64,000 bases of DNA from Haliscomenobacter sp041740695 (GTDB lineage: Bacteria > Bacteroidota > Bacteroidia > Chitinophagales > Saprospiraceae): the NCBI RefSeq assembly GCF_041740695.1, contig NZ_JBGSLK010000058.1, positions 1-64,000 of the forward strand, read 5' to 3'. The position numbers were made by a program, and so were the translations under genes. Below, one piece after another: positions 43,250 through 52,034 of the stretch. The notes under the pieces are model-generated. The model searched no databases, was not told the DNA's origin, and saw only the letters and a program-made list of their open reading frames with translations. The stretch's first letter is position 1, and each line of letters begins with the position of its first letter.

Positions 43250-44834
43250 AGGCTTTTTTCAGCGCATCGTACAGCAATTGCGCCTTCACTAAATATCCTC
43301 GTTCGGTAAAATGAATTCCGTCCGCTTGCGCAAGATTCTCGGAACGCCAGCGGCGCATCGAGCCCAGTCCACCCATGATTTGGTGCAAATCCCACGTGGC
43401 TACATTGTGTTCTTGCGTTTGCCTGCGCAATATATCGCGAACCTGCAAACCTATGGTATTATCCACCGATTTATTTTTTAATGCATCGGGGTTAATGGTC
43501 ACTAAAATAGGCACTTGGGGCATTTTGGCTTTCAATTTGGTCAAAAAAGCGTCCACTTCCCGCTCTACCTCGGCCATCTTGCTAGCTGGCAAAAAAGATT
43601 CGTTGGTGCCCAAGGTGATGATGATCAGATCGGGGTACAACATGGCAGCCTGATCTACAAAGTATTCGGCGTGGTTGTAGTGGTAATAAGTCACCCCATT
43701 GGCCCCGGCCGCGTTGTACAATACGCCGGAACGGGTGTTGTTTTCCAGCACAAATCCAAACAGGGTCGTCCGCTCCTGCCGGGGCTGTCGTTTCAGTCCC
43801 TTCAAGCGCAACAAATTTGTGAGGGTATCCAGGTGGACAATGCTGTGGAAGGGTTGATTGACATCGGCAGCTCCTGCAACCACCTTAGAACCCGCCGTGA
43901 TAAAAGTAGTGAGGTCGGGTACCGGGCTTGGGGTGGGCGCTGGCGTGACCAGTTTGGAGGCAGGTATGGTCAGGTTTCGGCCGGGATGGATCAGGTTGCT
44001 GTTCAGGTTATTGAGTTTGCGCAGCTCCACGATGTTGCAGTGGTACTTGCGCGAAATGCTGTACAAGGACTCCCCGGGGCGTACTTTATGAATCGTCGTT
44101 GAGGACGGAATGATCGGTTTGCTGTTCACACTGGCAGCTATGACTTTGGTACCCGTGGGTTTGGGTGGGCTGGCTTGGGGGGTATTGCCCGTTTCGAGCA
44201 ACATGTCAAATATTTCCGGGCCTTTTTCGTGAAAAATGGTTACCGAGTTGAAGCGCTGATCCAGGCCGTAACGATCTTGAGGGAAAAGGTCGAGCTCAAA
44301 GTTTTCGGAATAGGTGCGTACGCCCATTCCGCTTAGGCCAATGGGCACTTCGGTGTGTTGGAAGGTGCTTTTGCGCCCCAGCCAGCTGCCAGTAGCGCTG
44401 CTTTTGACGTCGCGGGCATTGTAACTTCCCGCCTGGCGGTAGGGGAAAACCAAACCGCGCCCGGCGGCACCGTACTCGTACTGGAAAAATGCCCGCATCC
44501 AACCGGTGAAATAATCGCCCTGGATGTGAGAATCGCCAATGTGCAAAATGCGCACCTGGTTGGACTTACCTGCACGTAGGTCGTCCAAACGCTTGAAAAA
44601 GGGTTCCAAACTTTCTTTGCGCTCAATAACGTTGGCGCCAAAATCGATGTAGGGGTATTGGGCCGGGTCCAATTCCGCTGGCCTAGGGATGGTGTCTTTT
44701 GGGGCGGGGGTGATGGGCTTAACCACCACTACCTTGGCTGCTACGGCGGTAGCCTTGGGTTTTTCGGCCGCAGGGGCACAACCCAGGGATGCCAATACCA
44801 GGCTCAGGCAAATCTTAAGGGGGACTTGTAACAT
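43236..44834 (-). CDS. SGNH hydrolase/acyltransferase lipoprotein with inserted LysM domain
   Basis: A 532-aa protein with lipobox-like LASLGC (Cys19) and a Pro/Ala/Lys linker. SGNH block I HIGDSHIQGD has the nucleophile Ser102. A 46-residue LysM domain follows at 247-292 (IHKVRPGESLYSISRKYHCN...LIHPGRNLTIP). The SGNH fold then resumes with NAAGANG, block III LGTNES (409-413) and block V ADGIHFTERGY with the Asp and His. The LysM thus sits inside the catalytic domain. It is likely the periplasmic acetyl donor/transfer partner of the downstream MBOAT protein, analogous to PatB or AlgX/J. Confidence 0.85.
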   Translation of the reverse strand: MLQVPLKICLSLVLASLGCAPAAEKPKATAVAAKVVVVKPITPAPKDTIPRPAELDPAQYPYIDFGANVIERKESLEPFFKRLDDLRAGKSNQVRILHIGDSHIQGDYFTGWMRAFFQYEYGAAGRGLVFPYRQAGSYNARDVKSSATGSWLGRKSTFQHTEVPIGLSGMGVRTYSENFELDLFPQDRYGLDQRFNSVTIFHEKGPEIFDMLLETGNTPQASPPKPTGTKVIAASVNSKPIIPSSTTIHKVRPGESLYSISRKYHCNIVELRKLNNLNSNLIHPGRNLTIPASKLVTPAPTPSPVPDLTTFITAGSKVVAGAADVNQPFHSIVHLDTLTNLLRLKGLKRQPRQERTTLFGFVLENNTRSGVLYNAAGANGVTYYHYNHAEYFVDQAAMLYPDLIIITLGTNESFLPASKMAEVEREVDAFLTKLKAKMPQVPILVTINPDALKNKSVDNTIGLQVRDILRRQTQEHNVATWDLHQIMGGLGSMRRWRSENLAQADGIHFTERGYLVKAQLLYDALKKAYAAN

Positions 44835-45066
44835 GACCTGAATGTGATAAGGTTTCGAGGATGTAGGGGCGTTTCAGGTTCATGGGTGGCTGGAAAGAAT
44901 ACAAGGCTCTTAGGATGGGGTAAAGGTAGGAAAAATTTATGATTGGGGGGGAATTTTCAGGTTGGTTATAAGATGCTATCTGGCAGGAAAAGCAGTTGAG
45001 CGTATTTGCTCGATTGTTCGGGGTTTGTTCTGCCAAATGCCAAAAAGTGCTTTTGGGTCTAATTTT

Positions 45067-45204
45067 TTATTTCCTTTGGTGATGAAGGGTTTTAGGGGTT
45101 GCAGGTGATTCTTTGATTTTTATACTTTTAATATTCAATGATTTGAGCAGTTGAAGCAGTTGCTCAACTTCTTGAATGTCTGAAGTTTCGATGGTGACGA
45201 TCAT
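45067..45204 (-). CDS. Small hypothetical protein (45 aa)
   Basis: A 45-codon frame, MIVTIETSDIQEVEQLLQLL continuing KSLNIKSIKIKESPATPKTL, with a strand-helix-strand pattern. It resembles the short antitoxin-like proteins found beside PIN or RelE toxins, but no toxin gene is next to it. The rest of 44835-45297 shows no other gene. Support is compositional only. Confidence 0.45.
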   Translation of the reverse strand: MIVTIETSDIQEVEQLLQLLKSLNIKSIKIKESPATPKTLHHQRK

Positions 45205-45297
45205 GCTGAATCTTTTGTGTAAATTAGAGTGATTTCATTGGCTTGTCAAAATATGTTTTGGGGTTGGTTGCTCTTGCCTTTCATAAGTCTCTTTTAT

Positions 45298-46086
45298 TTA
45301 ATCTGGTGCATATTTAACAATCATTTTATCAAACCTTTTAGCAATTAGATCTTCTTTCATAATAAAGAATTCGACTCTTCCCATATCTCCCCAAACCATT
45401 CCTATTTCATAATTAGTCGGAATACTTAAAAGACAAATCAGTTCCTGGTATTTCTCTTCGTGATATTTTTTATCTCTATCGAATTGGATGATTTTATCTT
45501 TCCATTCCTCCCATGACAATTTCCCCAACTGGAAACATTCTTCCTTTGACTTAATCAAATCTTCAACTTTACAAACTCCGCTATTCCTACCAAAAAAATC
45601 GACCTTATAATTATTCTTATAATCAAACAAGATATTTGTCTCAAGTTCCCCAAACCCCATGATTTTCAGGTAAACAGGGTCTTTGTAGCTCCAAGATTCC
45701 GAAATCAAAAAAAGGTCATTGTAATTATTTTTTTCATTAGATCTTTCAAATTTTCCTGATTTGGTTTGTGTGAAATCTGTATCTCCAAGGAAGGGAGTAT
45801 TGCTAGATACCTCTTTTTTCTCTAAATCATCTGGCGGTTCTGGGTAAAAAATGCATTCATATTCGTTCTGAGAAATTGCCCCTATAAACAAACTTAGAAT
45901 TCCTTTCTTGGGTATAATTTCCGATTCAACATTTAATTCTTCGAAATTTAATTGAGCAACAAATTCGAAGAAGCCTCTTTCATTTGTAGGATATTCTTCT
46001 TCCCTTCTCAGATGAGGAAGCCCGCCAATTTTTGATTGACCTATCTGTACTTCTTCGTTTAATATTTGAAAGTGAATTGATTCCAT
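45298..46086 (-). CDS. DUF1963 (YwqG-like) protein
   Basis: A 262-aa soluble acidic protein. DUF1963 features are SKIGGLPHLRREEEYPTNE near the N-terminus, then FEFVAQLNFEELN, IIPKKGILSLFIGAI, and the terminal MVWGDMGRVEFFIMKEDL. The family's function is unknown; members often occur among polymorphic-toxin immunity and bacterial defence genes. The gene is clearly more AT-rich than its neighbours, which suggests horizontal acquisition. Confidence 0.75.
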   Translation of the reverse strand: MESIHFQILNEEVQIGQSKIGGLPHLRREEEYPTNERGFFEFVAQLNFEELNVESEIIPKKGILSLFIGAISQNEYECIFYPEPPDDLEKKEVSSNTPFLGDTDFTQTKSGKFERSNEKNNYNDLFLISESWSYKDPVYLKIMGFGELETNILFDYKNNYKVDFFGRNSGVCKVEDLIKSKEECFQLGKLSWEEWKDKIIQFDRDKKYHEEKYQELICLLSIPTNYEIGMVWGDMGRVEFFIMKEDLIAKRFDKMIVKYAPD

Positions 46087-46118
46087 TTTTTCTTTTGCTT
46101 ATTAAATTTTCCCCCCCC

Positions 46119-47915
46119 TCACGGCGCCTTCACCACCTTATGCACCATCTTCTGCCGATCCACCTCCAGCACACAGATGTACAGCCCCGTCTTCGCGCTA
46201 GCCTCCGGCACCCATACCGCCTCATAATCCCCTGCACTTTTCCGCTCCTCATCCACCAGGGTAACCATTTCCTGCCCAAGCGCATTGTAAATCCGCAAGG
46301 AAAGTGTACCCGGTGCCCCAATCGAATAGCGAATGTGCAATTGCTGGTTGAATGGATTGGGAAAAACCTCCCGGATGCCAAAATCTTCACGCACCACCCG
46401 AGTTTTGGTGCTCAGCGGAGCAAAGGAACTCGGCAAACTTTCAATCGAATTACCACTTACCGCTGTAACCGCGTACCAATATTGCTGGCCATCGATGATG
46501 CTGCGATCCTGGTATTGGGTGCTACCCGTTACGGCCAATAAGTTTTTAGGATCCTGGATGGCGTCCAACCAAAAAGGTTCTTTGGCCGCGTGTACCCGAT
46601 AGATGGCGTACATACGCGCCTTGGCTTGCCGTCCGTTGGCTTCGGGAGCGCTCCAACTCAGGTTGATCGAGTTGGTGGCGGGTACCAGGTGCAGGTTTTT
46701 GGCTACGCTGGGAGCTTCCAGCGGTTTCCAGGACATGATCGGGGTCAGGGCGGGATTGCTGTAAATGCGGTTGCACAAGGAATCCGCCAAGCCCTGGGAG
46801 TTGAGCCGAGAAAGGTTGGCTGCCCGGAACATGATCACTCCGGGGATGTTTTTTTGTCGCGTAAAATAAATCTGGTTGGGAATTTCGGAAGGAGGGTACA
46901 AGGCTGCCGTGCCCGCTGTGCTGGGATCGGCGCGGTAAATGGCGATGCCGGGGTAGAGGTGTCGCCCATTCATTTGGGTTTTCCACCAGTTGGCCAGTTT
47001 TTCAAAGTCCTGATTGCCGCCAAAACGCCAGTACAATTGGGGCGCCAGGTAGTCGATCCATTGTTTTTCCAGCCATACCACCGCGTTGCCGTAGGTCACG
47101 TCCGCGCCAGAAAGGCCAGAAATTCCCGGTGGCACGCCGCTGCGCCAAATGCCAAAGGGGCTCACGCCGTATTTGACCAGGGGCTTGAGGGCATAAGTGG
47201 CCGCGCCCAGTTCTTGCACGAAGCGATTGATGTTGTCTTCGCGCCAGGCATTGAGGGTCAGGCCGTTGCCATATTTAGCAAAACTGGCGGTATCCTGGCT
47301 GCCAATGCCTTCGTAGGGATAAAAATAATCGTCGTAATGCAGGCCATCCACGTCGTAACGTTTGACGATATCGGTGGCCACATCGATGATGTATTGGCGG
47401 GCTGCGGGGATGCCAGGATCGAGCAGGAGGATGTTTCGGATGTTCATCATCCATTCGGGGTGGCGAATGGATACGTGCAGGGAGTCTTTGGGGTAAGTGG
47501 AATTGGTGCTGCGAATGACCCGGAAAGGGTTGAACCAGGCGTGCAACTCCATGCCGCGTTTGTGGGCTTCCTGGATGGCAAATTGGAGGGGGTCCCAAAA
47601 AGGATTGGGGCTTTGGCCTTGTTTGCCGGTGAGGTAATAAGACCAAGGTTCGAGTGCAGACTGGTAAAAAGCGTCACTTTCAGAGCGCAATTGAAAAAAA
47701 ACGGCATTGACTCCCGCCTTTTTCAAGTCGTCGAAAATGCGCAGCAGTTCGGTCTGTTGCTGCTGTGGCGAAGCACCCCGGGTGGGCCAATCCAGGTTGA
47801 TCACCGTAGAAATCCAGGCGCCGCGAAATTCGTACTTGGGTGCAGCCACGGGCTGCGCCAAACCCCAGAGGGCAAAACACAAACAAACAGGGAGGAGGAC
47901 GCAACGGATGGTCAT
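46119..47915 (-). CDS. Secreted GHL10 (DUF187) glycosidase-like protein with T9SS sorting tail
   Basis: A 598-aa protein. Signal peptide (MTIRCVLLPVCLCFALWGLAQ), then a GHL10 TIM-barrel domain (about 28-330) opening with KYEFRGAWISTVINLDWP and containing DVDGLHYDDYFYPY. A fibronectin type III-like domain follows at about 400-490. The C-terminal type IX sorting domain (about 508-598) has VFPNPFNQQLHIRYSI and SLRIYNALGQEMV and ends HKVVKAP. It is likely exported to the cell surface or medium. The substrate is probably a peptidoglycan-like or other polysaccharide; not established. Confidence 0.88.
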   Translation of the reverse strand: MTIRCVLLPVCLCFALWGLAQPVAAPKYEFRGAWISTVINLDWPTRGASPQQQQTELLRIFDDLKKAGVNAVFFQLRSESDAFYQSALEPWSYYLTGKQGQSPNPFWDPLQFAIQEAHKRGMELHAWFNPFRVIRSTNSTYPKDSLHVSIRHPEWMMNIRNILLLDPGIPAARQYIIDVATDIVKRYDVDGLHYDDYFYPYEGIGSQDTASFAKYGNGLTLNAWREDNINRFVQELGAATYALKPLVKYGVSPFGIWRSGVPPGISGLSGADVTYGNAVVWLEKQWIDYLAPQLYWRFGGNQDFEKLANWWKTQMNGRHLYPGIAIYRADPSTAGTAALYPPSEIPNQIYFTRQKNIPGVIMFRAANLSRLNSQGLADSLCNRIYSNPALTPIMSWKPLEAPSVAKNLHLVPATNSINLSWSAPEANGRQAKARMYAIYRVHAAKEPFWLDAIQDPKNLLAVTGSTQYQDRSIIDGQQYWYAVTAVSGNSIESLPSSFAPLSTKTRVVREDFGIREVFPNPFNQQLHIRYSIGAPGTLSLRIYNALGQEMVTLVDEERKSAGDYEAVWVPEASAKTGLYICVLEVDRQKMVHKVVKAP

Positions 47916-47981
47916 TTGGTGTTTATTTGAATATAATACCCCCGAATTTAGGATAAAGCTTGCAAATAAACGCGGTAGTAG

Positions 47982-48098
47982 TGGGGCAAAAATAAATATT
48001 CATTTTTCCTGAGTCAAAGGATTAGATAAGACACTTAAAATGAACCGTTTACTTATCTAATCCTTTGACAAAATGAAATACTTATTTTTTTATTGCCC
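47982..48098. repeat. Inverted-repeat element, family C copy 3 (opposite orientation)
   Basis: It reads GGGGCAAAAATAAATATTC on the plus strand and is the reverse-complement orientation of copies 1 and 2, with the conserved loop (AAGACACTTAAAATGAACCG). It lies between the GHL10 gene start and the end of the Rrf2 gene, 7 nt from the Rrf2 stop codon. Confidence 0.88.
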
Positions 48099-48105
48099 TG
48101 CAATT

Positions 48106-48522
48106 TCAATTTTCCATCGTCAACATTTTAATAGTGGTTTTTTCCAAGGCGCTCAAGGTTTGGTCCCGAACCTGAATTAAGCTACTGCGAATCAAACAAG
48201 TAGCTTCATTCGGACAATCTTGGCAAGGCTCGTAAAAACGCAGGGAAGCACAAGGCAAAAGGGCAATGGCGCCATCAAAAAGTCGGTAAATGTCGGCCAA
48301 GTTGATGTCGTCTGCGTCCTTCAATAGGTAGTAGCCGCCACCGATGCCTTGTTTGCTACTGACCAGTGAAGCCCGTTTGAGATCGATCAAAATCAATTCC
48401 AAAAATTTCTTGGGGATGCTGGACTTGGAGGCGACTTCGGCGGTTTTGATCAAAGCTCCCTTTTCCTGTTTGGCGAGATAAATCAGCGCTTTGATGGCAT
48501 ATTTAGCTTTCTGTGAGAGCAT
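48106..48522 (-). CDS. Rrf2-family transcriptional regulator
   Basis: A 138-aa winged-helix regulator: LSQKAKYAIKALIYLAKQ, then VASKSSIPKKFLELILIDLKRASLVSSKQGIGGGYYL. The effector region has Cys91, Cys100, Cys103 and Cys109 (LPCASLRFYEPCQDCPNEATC), the IscR/NsrR-type pattern that can hold an Fe-S cluster. It overlaps the upstream lipoprotein methyltransferase gene by one base, so it probably co-regulates or is cotranscribed with it. The signal (iron-sulfur, NO or other) is inference. Confidence 0.88.
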   Translation of the reverse strand: MLSQKAKYAIKALIYLAKQEKGALIKTAEVASKSSIPKKFLELILIDLKRASLVSSKQGIGGGYYLLKDADDINLADIYRLFDGAIALLPCASLRFYEPCQDCPNEATCLIRSSLIQVRDQTLSALEKTTIKMLTMEN

Positions 48523-49226
48523 TACGATTTCTTTTGGGCAACAACCATGTATTGGTGAATCAGCGAAGTATCGTCGCTGCTGAGCAATTGAAAACCGGCT
48601 TGTTCCAGTTCTTCTTCGACCAGGTGTTGTGGTACACGAATAGATTGGGGGGGCAAAAATTCACCTTGGGGCAAACGTTGGCGTTTCACATCCACGATGA
48701 TGATTCTTCCTCCCGGGGCAATCCCCTTTTTCAGGTTTTTGAGGTATGCTACCCGATCGCCCAGGTATAAATAGGTGTTCACCAAGAGTACCACGTCCGC
48801 CTCGTTATCGCTCAGATGTGCATCATCGGGGTCGGCTAAACGGGTTTCCAACTTGTTTTGATCGGCATCGGATAATTCAACCGTGCGGATACTATCGATG
48901 ACGTTGATCAGGTTTTGATTGATGTCGATGGCAATGACTTTTTTGGCCATGGGGGTCAGGCGAAAAGCAAAAAAGCCCGTGCCTGCTCCAATATCGGCTA
49001 CCACCTTATTTTGGATGTCACCCATTCGGTCCAGCACCAATTCCGGCTTTTGCCAAATCATTCGATTGGTATTGCTGTAGTCATCGCTCATCCCGGGTTG
49101 GCCATCGGAATCAATCTGGTTGGGGTCTTCCGTGTATTCTCTGGTGGGGTCTGGGCCGGAGTTCCAACATCCGGCCAATGACAAACACAGTAAGGCAATG
49201 GCAAAAAGGACAGGGTATTTTTTCAT
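48522..49226 (-). CDS. Class I SAM methyltransferase with lipoprotein signal
   Basis: A 234-aa protein. The N-terminus is a lipoprotein signal, MKKYPVLFAIALLCLSLAGC (Cys20), followed by an acidic linker (DPNQIDSDGQPGMSDD). The methyltransferase core has motif I VVADIGAGTGFFAFRL, the acidic residue in VIAIDINQNL, and a post-II strand ADVVLLVNTYLYL. An exported SAM-dependent enzyme is odd because SAM is cytoplasmic. Either it uses another ligand outside or the anchor keeps it at the inner face. It is coupled to an Rrf2 regulator. Confidence 0.78.
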   Translation of the reverse strand: MKKYPVLFAIALLCLSLAGCWNSGPDPTREYTEDPNQIDSDGQPGMSDDYSNTNRMIWQKPELVLDRMGDIQNKVVADIGAGTGFFAFRLTPMAKKVIAIDINQNLINVIDSIRTVELSDADQNKLETRLADPDDAHLSDNEADVVLLVNTYLYLGDRVAYLKNLKKGIAPGGRIIIVDVKRQRLPQGEFLPPQSIRVPQHLVEEELEQAGFQLLSSDDTSLIHQYMVVAQKKS

Positions 49227-49326
49227 ATCATTAAAAAGCAGTTAGAAACAAGTCCAAAGTTACGAATTCAGTTGATTTGAGCACTAGCCCTCCAACAGCA
49301 TTTACAATGAAATGAAAAAATTAGTT

Positions 49327-50682
49327 CTATATTGCCTGACTAAATAACTTTCCGCCGGGTTGTTTTTGCCAATAGCGGGCATCGAAGGCCAAACAAATGT
49401 TGCGCAGAAAGGGTCTGCCGCGTTCGGTCACCTTCAAATGCTGGCCATTTACCTCAATCAATCCATCTGCTTCCAGTTCCTCCAGACGAGCTGGAATGTC
49501 TTCAAAAGTTTCACATTGCAGCGCAGGATCGCTCCAGTCCGTTTCATAACGGCACATGAGGTTCAGAATATGGGTGCGGATGATCTGGTCTTCTTCCGAC
49601 AACAAATGCCCTTTGCTGATCGGGAACCGCCCCGCTTCAACGGCTTTTTGATAATCTTCGATGACCTTCTCATTTTGCATAAATCCATCCCAACTGTCAC
49701 TGATGGAGGATGCACCCAAGGCGATGCTTAGGCGGGTATAATGGGGAGTGTAACCCATGAAATTGCGGTGCAGGGTGCCCCGCTGCATGGATTTAGACAA
49801 TTGATCGTTGGGCAGCGCAAAGTGATCCATGCCAATTTCCAGGTAGCCCATTTCTTCCAACAGGTCACGGCCCAGCTCGTACAATGCCCTTTTGGCTTCA
49901 CCCAAGGGCAGGTCTGCTTCCGAATAAGCGCGTTGGCTGGGTTTGATCCAGGGCACGTGGGCATAACTGTAAAAGGCGATGCGGTCGGGGCGCAGGGTTT
50001 CCAGTTTGCGCATGGTCGTCCGAACGTGCTCGGGCGTTTGTAGGGGCAAGCCATATATCAGGTCGTAATTGACGCTGGTGTAGCCGATTTCGCGGGCCCA
50101 TTGGGTAACCTGTTGTACCTCCAGCTCGGTTTGTTGGCGATTGATGATTTCCAGGATTTCGGGTGCAAAATCCTGTACGCCTACACTGATGCGGCGGAAG
50201 CCCAGGTTGTATAGCGTTACCAAGTGTTCGCGGGTGGTGCTGAAAGGATGGGCTTCAAAGCCAAAATCTACCTCTGGAGCAATGTCTGCGTGTTCAAAAA
50301 TTCCTCTAATGAGCGCGTCTAACTGATCAGGATGAAAAAAAGTAGGCGTTCCGCCACCCAGGTGCAATTCTTTGATGAGGGGTCTGCCGGGTAAATTTTT
50401 GATGTACAAGGCCCATTCTTTCAGAATAGTGGCCACATAGGGTTCTTCTACCCCATGGTTTTTGGTGATGCGTTTGTTGCAGCCGCAATAGGTGCAGAGT
50501 TTTTCACAATAGGGCAGGTGGATGTACAAACTGATGCCCCCGTCTTGGGCAAAAGCCGTGCGGATGTGTTGAATCCACTGTTTTTCAAGGATGGGTTTTT
50601 CCTCCCAATAAGGTACGGTAGGGTAACTGGTGTAGCGAGGAACGGGTGTGTTGTACTTTTGTAACAATAGGGAATTTGACAT
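49327..50682 (-). CDS. hemN: Oxygen-independent coproporphyrinogen III oxidase
   Basis: A 451-aa radical SAM enzyme that oxidatively decarboxylates coproporphyrinogen III in haem synthesis without oxygen. The cluster motif is YCEKLCTYCGC, preceded by LYIHLP. GGGTPTFF and the N-terminal YTSYPTVPYW segment are typical of true HemN rather than HemW. The C-terminal winged-helix-like HemN domain ends at the stop. ATG at 50682 (MSNSLLLQKYNTPVPRYTSYP) was preferred over an upstream in-frame start. It is a single gene. Confidence 0.93.
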   Translation of the reverse strand: MSNSLLLQKYNTPVPRYTSYPTVPYWEEKPILEKQWIQHIRTAFAQDGGISLYIHLPYCEKLCTYCGCNKRITKNHGVEEPYVATILKEWALYIKNLPGRPLIKELHLGGGTPTFFHPDQLDALIRGIFEHADIAPEVDFGFEAHPFSTTREHLVTLYNLGFRRISVGVQDFAPEILEIINRQQTELEVQQVTQWAREIGYTSVNYDLIYGLPLQTPEHVRTTMRKLETLRPDRIAFYSYAHVPWIKPSQRAYSEADLPLGEAKRALYELGRDLLEEMGYLEIGMDHFALPNDQLSKSMQRGTLHRNFMGYTPHYTRLSIALGASSISDSWDGFMQNEKVIEDYQKAVEAGRFPISKGHLLSEEDQIIRTHILNLMCRYETDWSDPALQCETFEDIPARLEELEADGLIEVNGQHLKVTERGRPFLRNICLAFDARYWQKQPGGKLFSQAI

Positions 50683-50908
50683 GGCGATCGGGCATTTTTG
50701 TGAGCCAGCTAATGTGTAATTTGCCAACAAATGTAGAATTGGCTGATTTTACAGGAAATGACCATCGTCAGTGCAGAGGGTGAAGATTGTCACCTATTTG
50801 GAGTACACCTACAACAGATTAAAAAAAGGCTAATTACTTTTCGAGTTTAAAAAAATATTAATCTTGCAGTCAGAACTAAATTTAATAACCACCTAATTCA
50901 CAAATTTC

Positions 50909-51415
50909 ATGGAAAACACTGAAATCCTGGACGAGTTTCAAAACCCTAGCTCCAACGAAGAAAGCACTTTGCATATCCATAAAGATATGTATGGGTATCT
51001 AAACACTGCCGCCAGATGGGGGAATATTTTGGCGATTATTGGCTTTGTTCTGACTGGAATTGGTGCCTTATTCGGCTTGTTGGGTTTGGTCGCAATCGGG
51101 GCAGCGGCCAGTTCCGCTGAATTGGCAATGCTTAAAGGTCTTCCTACCTTGATGTGGGTTGCGCTCTTGGCCTATTTTGCCATTCTGGGTTTGTATATCC
51201 TGCCCTTGCTTTATTTGAGCCGCTTTGCGTCCAATTTGAAAACGGCATTGTATGCAGACAATCAGGATAACTTGGCCATTTCTTTTGAAAACCTAGGCAA
51301 GCTGTTCAAGTTTTTGGGCATCCTGACTTTGGTTGTCATTGGTGTGCACATTATTTTGTATGGGGTTATGATGTCCATTACTTTGTCCGCAGTTAATTCT
51401 TTACAAAATTTCTAA
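50909..51415 (+). CDS. DUF5362-like membrane protein
   Basis: A 168-aa protein with a short soluble N-terminus containing LHIHKDMYGYLNTAARWG. Hydrophobic helices lie at about 37-66, 78-103 and 138-162. The YILPLLYLSRFASNLKTALY and LAISFENLGKLFKFLGIL segments are typical of the Bacteroidota DUF5362 group. Function unknown. A weak TAATCTTG -7-like box lies in its leader. It converges on smpB with a shared terminator. Confidence 0.7.
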   Translation: MENTEILDEFQNPSSNEESTLHIHKDMYGYLNTAARWGNILAIIGFVLTGIGALFGLLGLVAIGAAASSAELAMLKGLPTLMWVALLAYFAILGLYILPLLYLSRFASNLKTALYADNQDNLAISFENLGKLFKFLGILTLVVIGVHIILYGVMMSITLSAVNSLQNF

Positions 51416-51429
51416 CAACACGTCTTCCT

Positions 51430-51466
51430 ACTTCCTGATTTAGTGCTTGGCCCTAGATCAGGAAGT
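51430..51466. terminator. Bidirectional terminator between DUF5362 gene and smpB
   Basis: Fourteen-base arms ACTTCCTGATTTAG and CTAGATCAGGAAGT, with one mismatch, flank a 9-nt loop. They sit between the stop codons of two convergent genes. Confidence 0.75.
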
Positions 51467-51468
51467 AT

Positions 51469-51930
51469 TTACAACTTCATCTTATTCAAGCGGTCCAATT
51501 CTCGCTTGTTGTCTTTTTCCCGAATGGAATCCCGTTTGTCATAGGTTTTTTTACCCTGTGCCAGGGCAATTTCCACTTTTACAAAACCTCTTTCGCTCAA
51601 ATACACGCGGTAAGGCACAATGGTGAAGCCTTTTTCACTGGATTTGCGTTCCAGTTTGCGCAATTCGGCGCGGCGCAGGAGCAGTTTGCGCAAGCGACGG
51701 GGGATGTGGTTGGAATAAGTGCCGTTTTCGTACTCGGCAATGTATAAATTGTGGATGTACAACTCTCCTTTATCAAACACGCAGTAGGCATCACTCAGGT
51801 TGAGGTGCCCGGCCCGATAGGATTTGATTTCCGTGCCCATCAAGGCGATGCCCGCCTCGTAGCGGCTGTCAAAATGGTATTCAAAGGTTGCCCGGCGATT
51901 CACAATTTCCGGAGCGGCTTTCTTTTTCAT
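51469..51930 (-). CDS. smpB: SsrA-binding protein SmpB
   Basis: A 153-aa protein that delivers tmRNA to stalled ribosomes. The family blocks are VNRRATFEYHFDSRYEAGIA, LMGTEIKSYRAGHLNLSDAY, RRLRKLLLRRAELRKL and the basic C-terminal tail GKKTYDKRDSIREKDNKREL, which reads the empty A site. The tmRNA gene (ssrA) was not found in this window. Confidence 0.96.
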   Translation of the reverse strand: MKKKAAPEIVNRRATFEYHFDSRYEAGIALMGTEIKSYRAGHLNLSDAYCVFDKGELYIHNLYIAEYENGTYSNHIPRRLRKLLLRRAELRKLERKSSEKGFTIVPYRVYLSERGFVKVEIALAQGKKTYDKRDSIREKDNKRELDRLNKMKL

Positions 51931-51951
51931 TGTTCTCCAAACTTTTGGGTC

Positions 51952-51986
51952 AGCGATGCATTCAGCATAGTTCTGAATGCATCGCT
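51952..51986. terminator. Hairpin between smpB and the DPP-IV gene
   Basis: Perfect 14-bp arms AGCGATGCATTCAG and complement flank a 7-nt loop. It lies 48 nt beyond the stop of the DPP-IV-like gene and 21 nt upstream of the smpB start. It is probably the terminator of the peptidase gene, although no T-tract follows. Confidence 0.6.
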
Positions 51987-52034
51987 GGCTGCAAATATAA
52001 CCTATCAGGTGCTGGAAAGTTCCATTTTCCTGGA

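Noticed and set aside
46590..47930. 446-codon plus-strand frame opposite the GHL10 gene
   Set aside because: Antisense shadow. The minus-strand protein has a signal peptide, glycosidase-like domain and T9SS tail.
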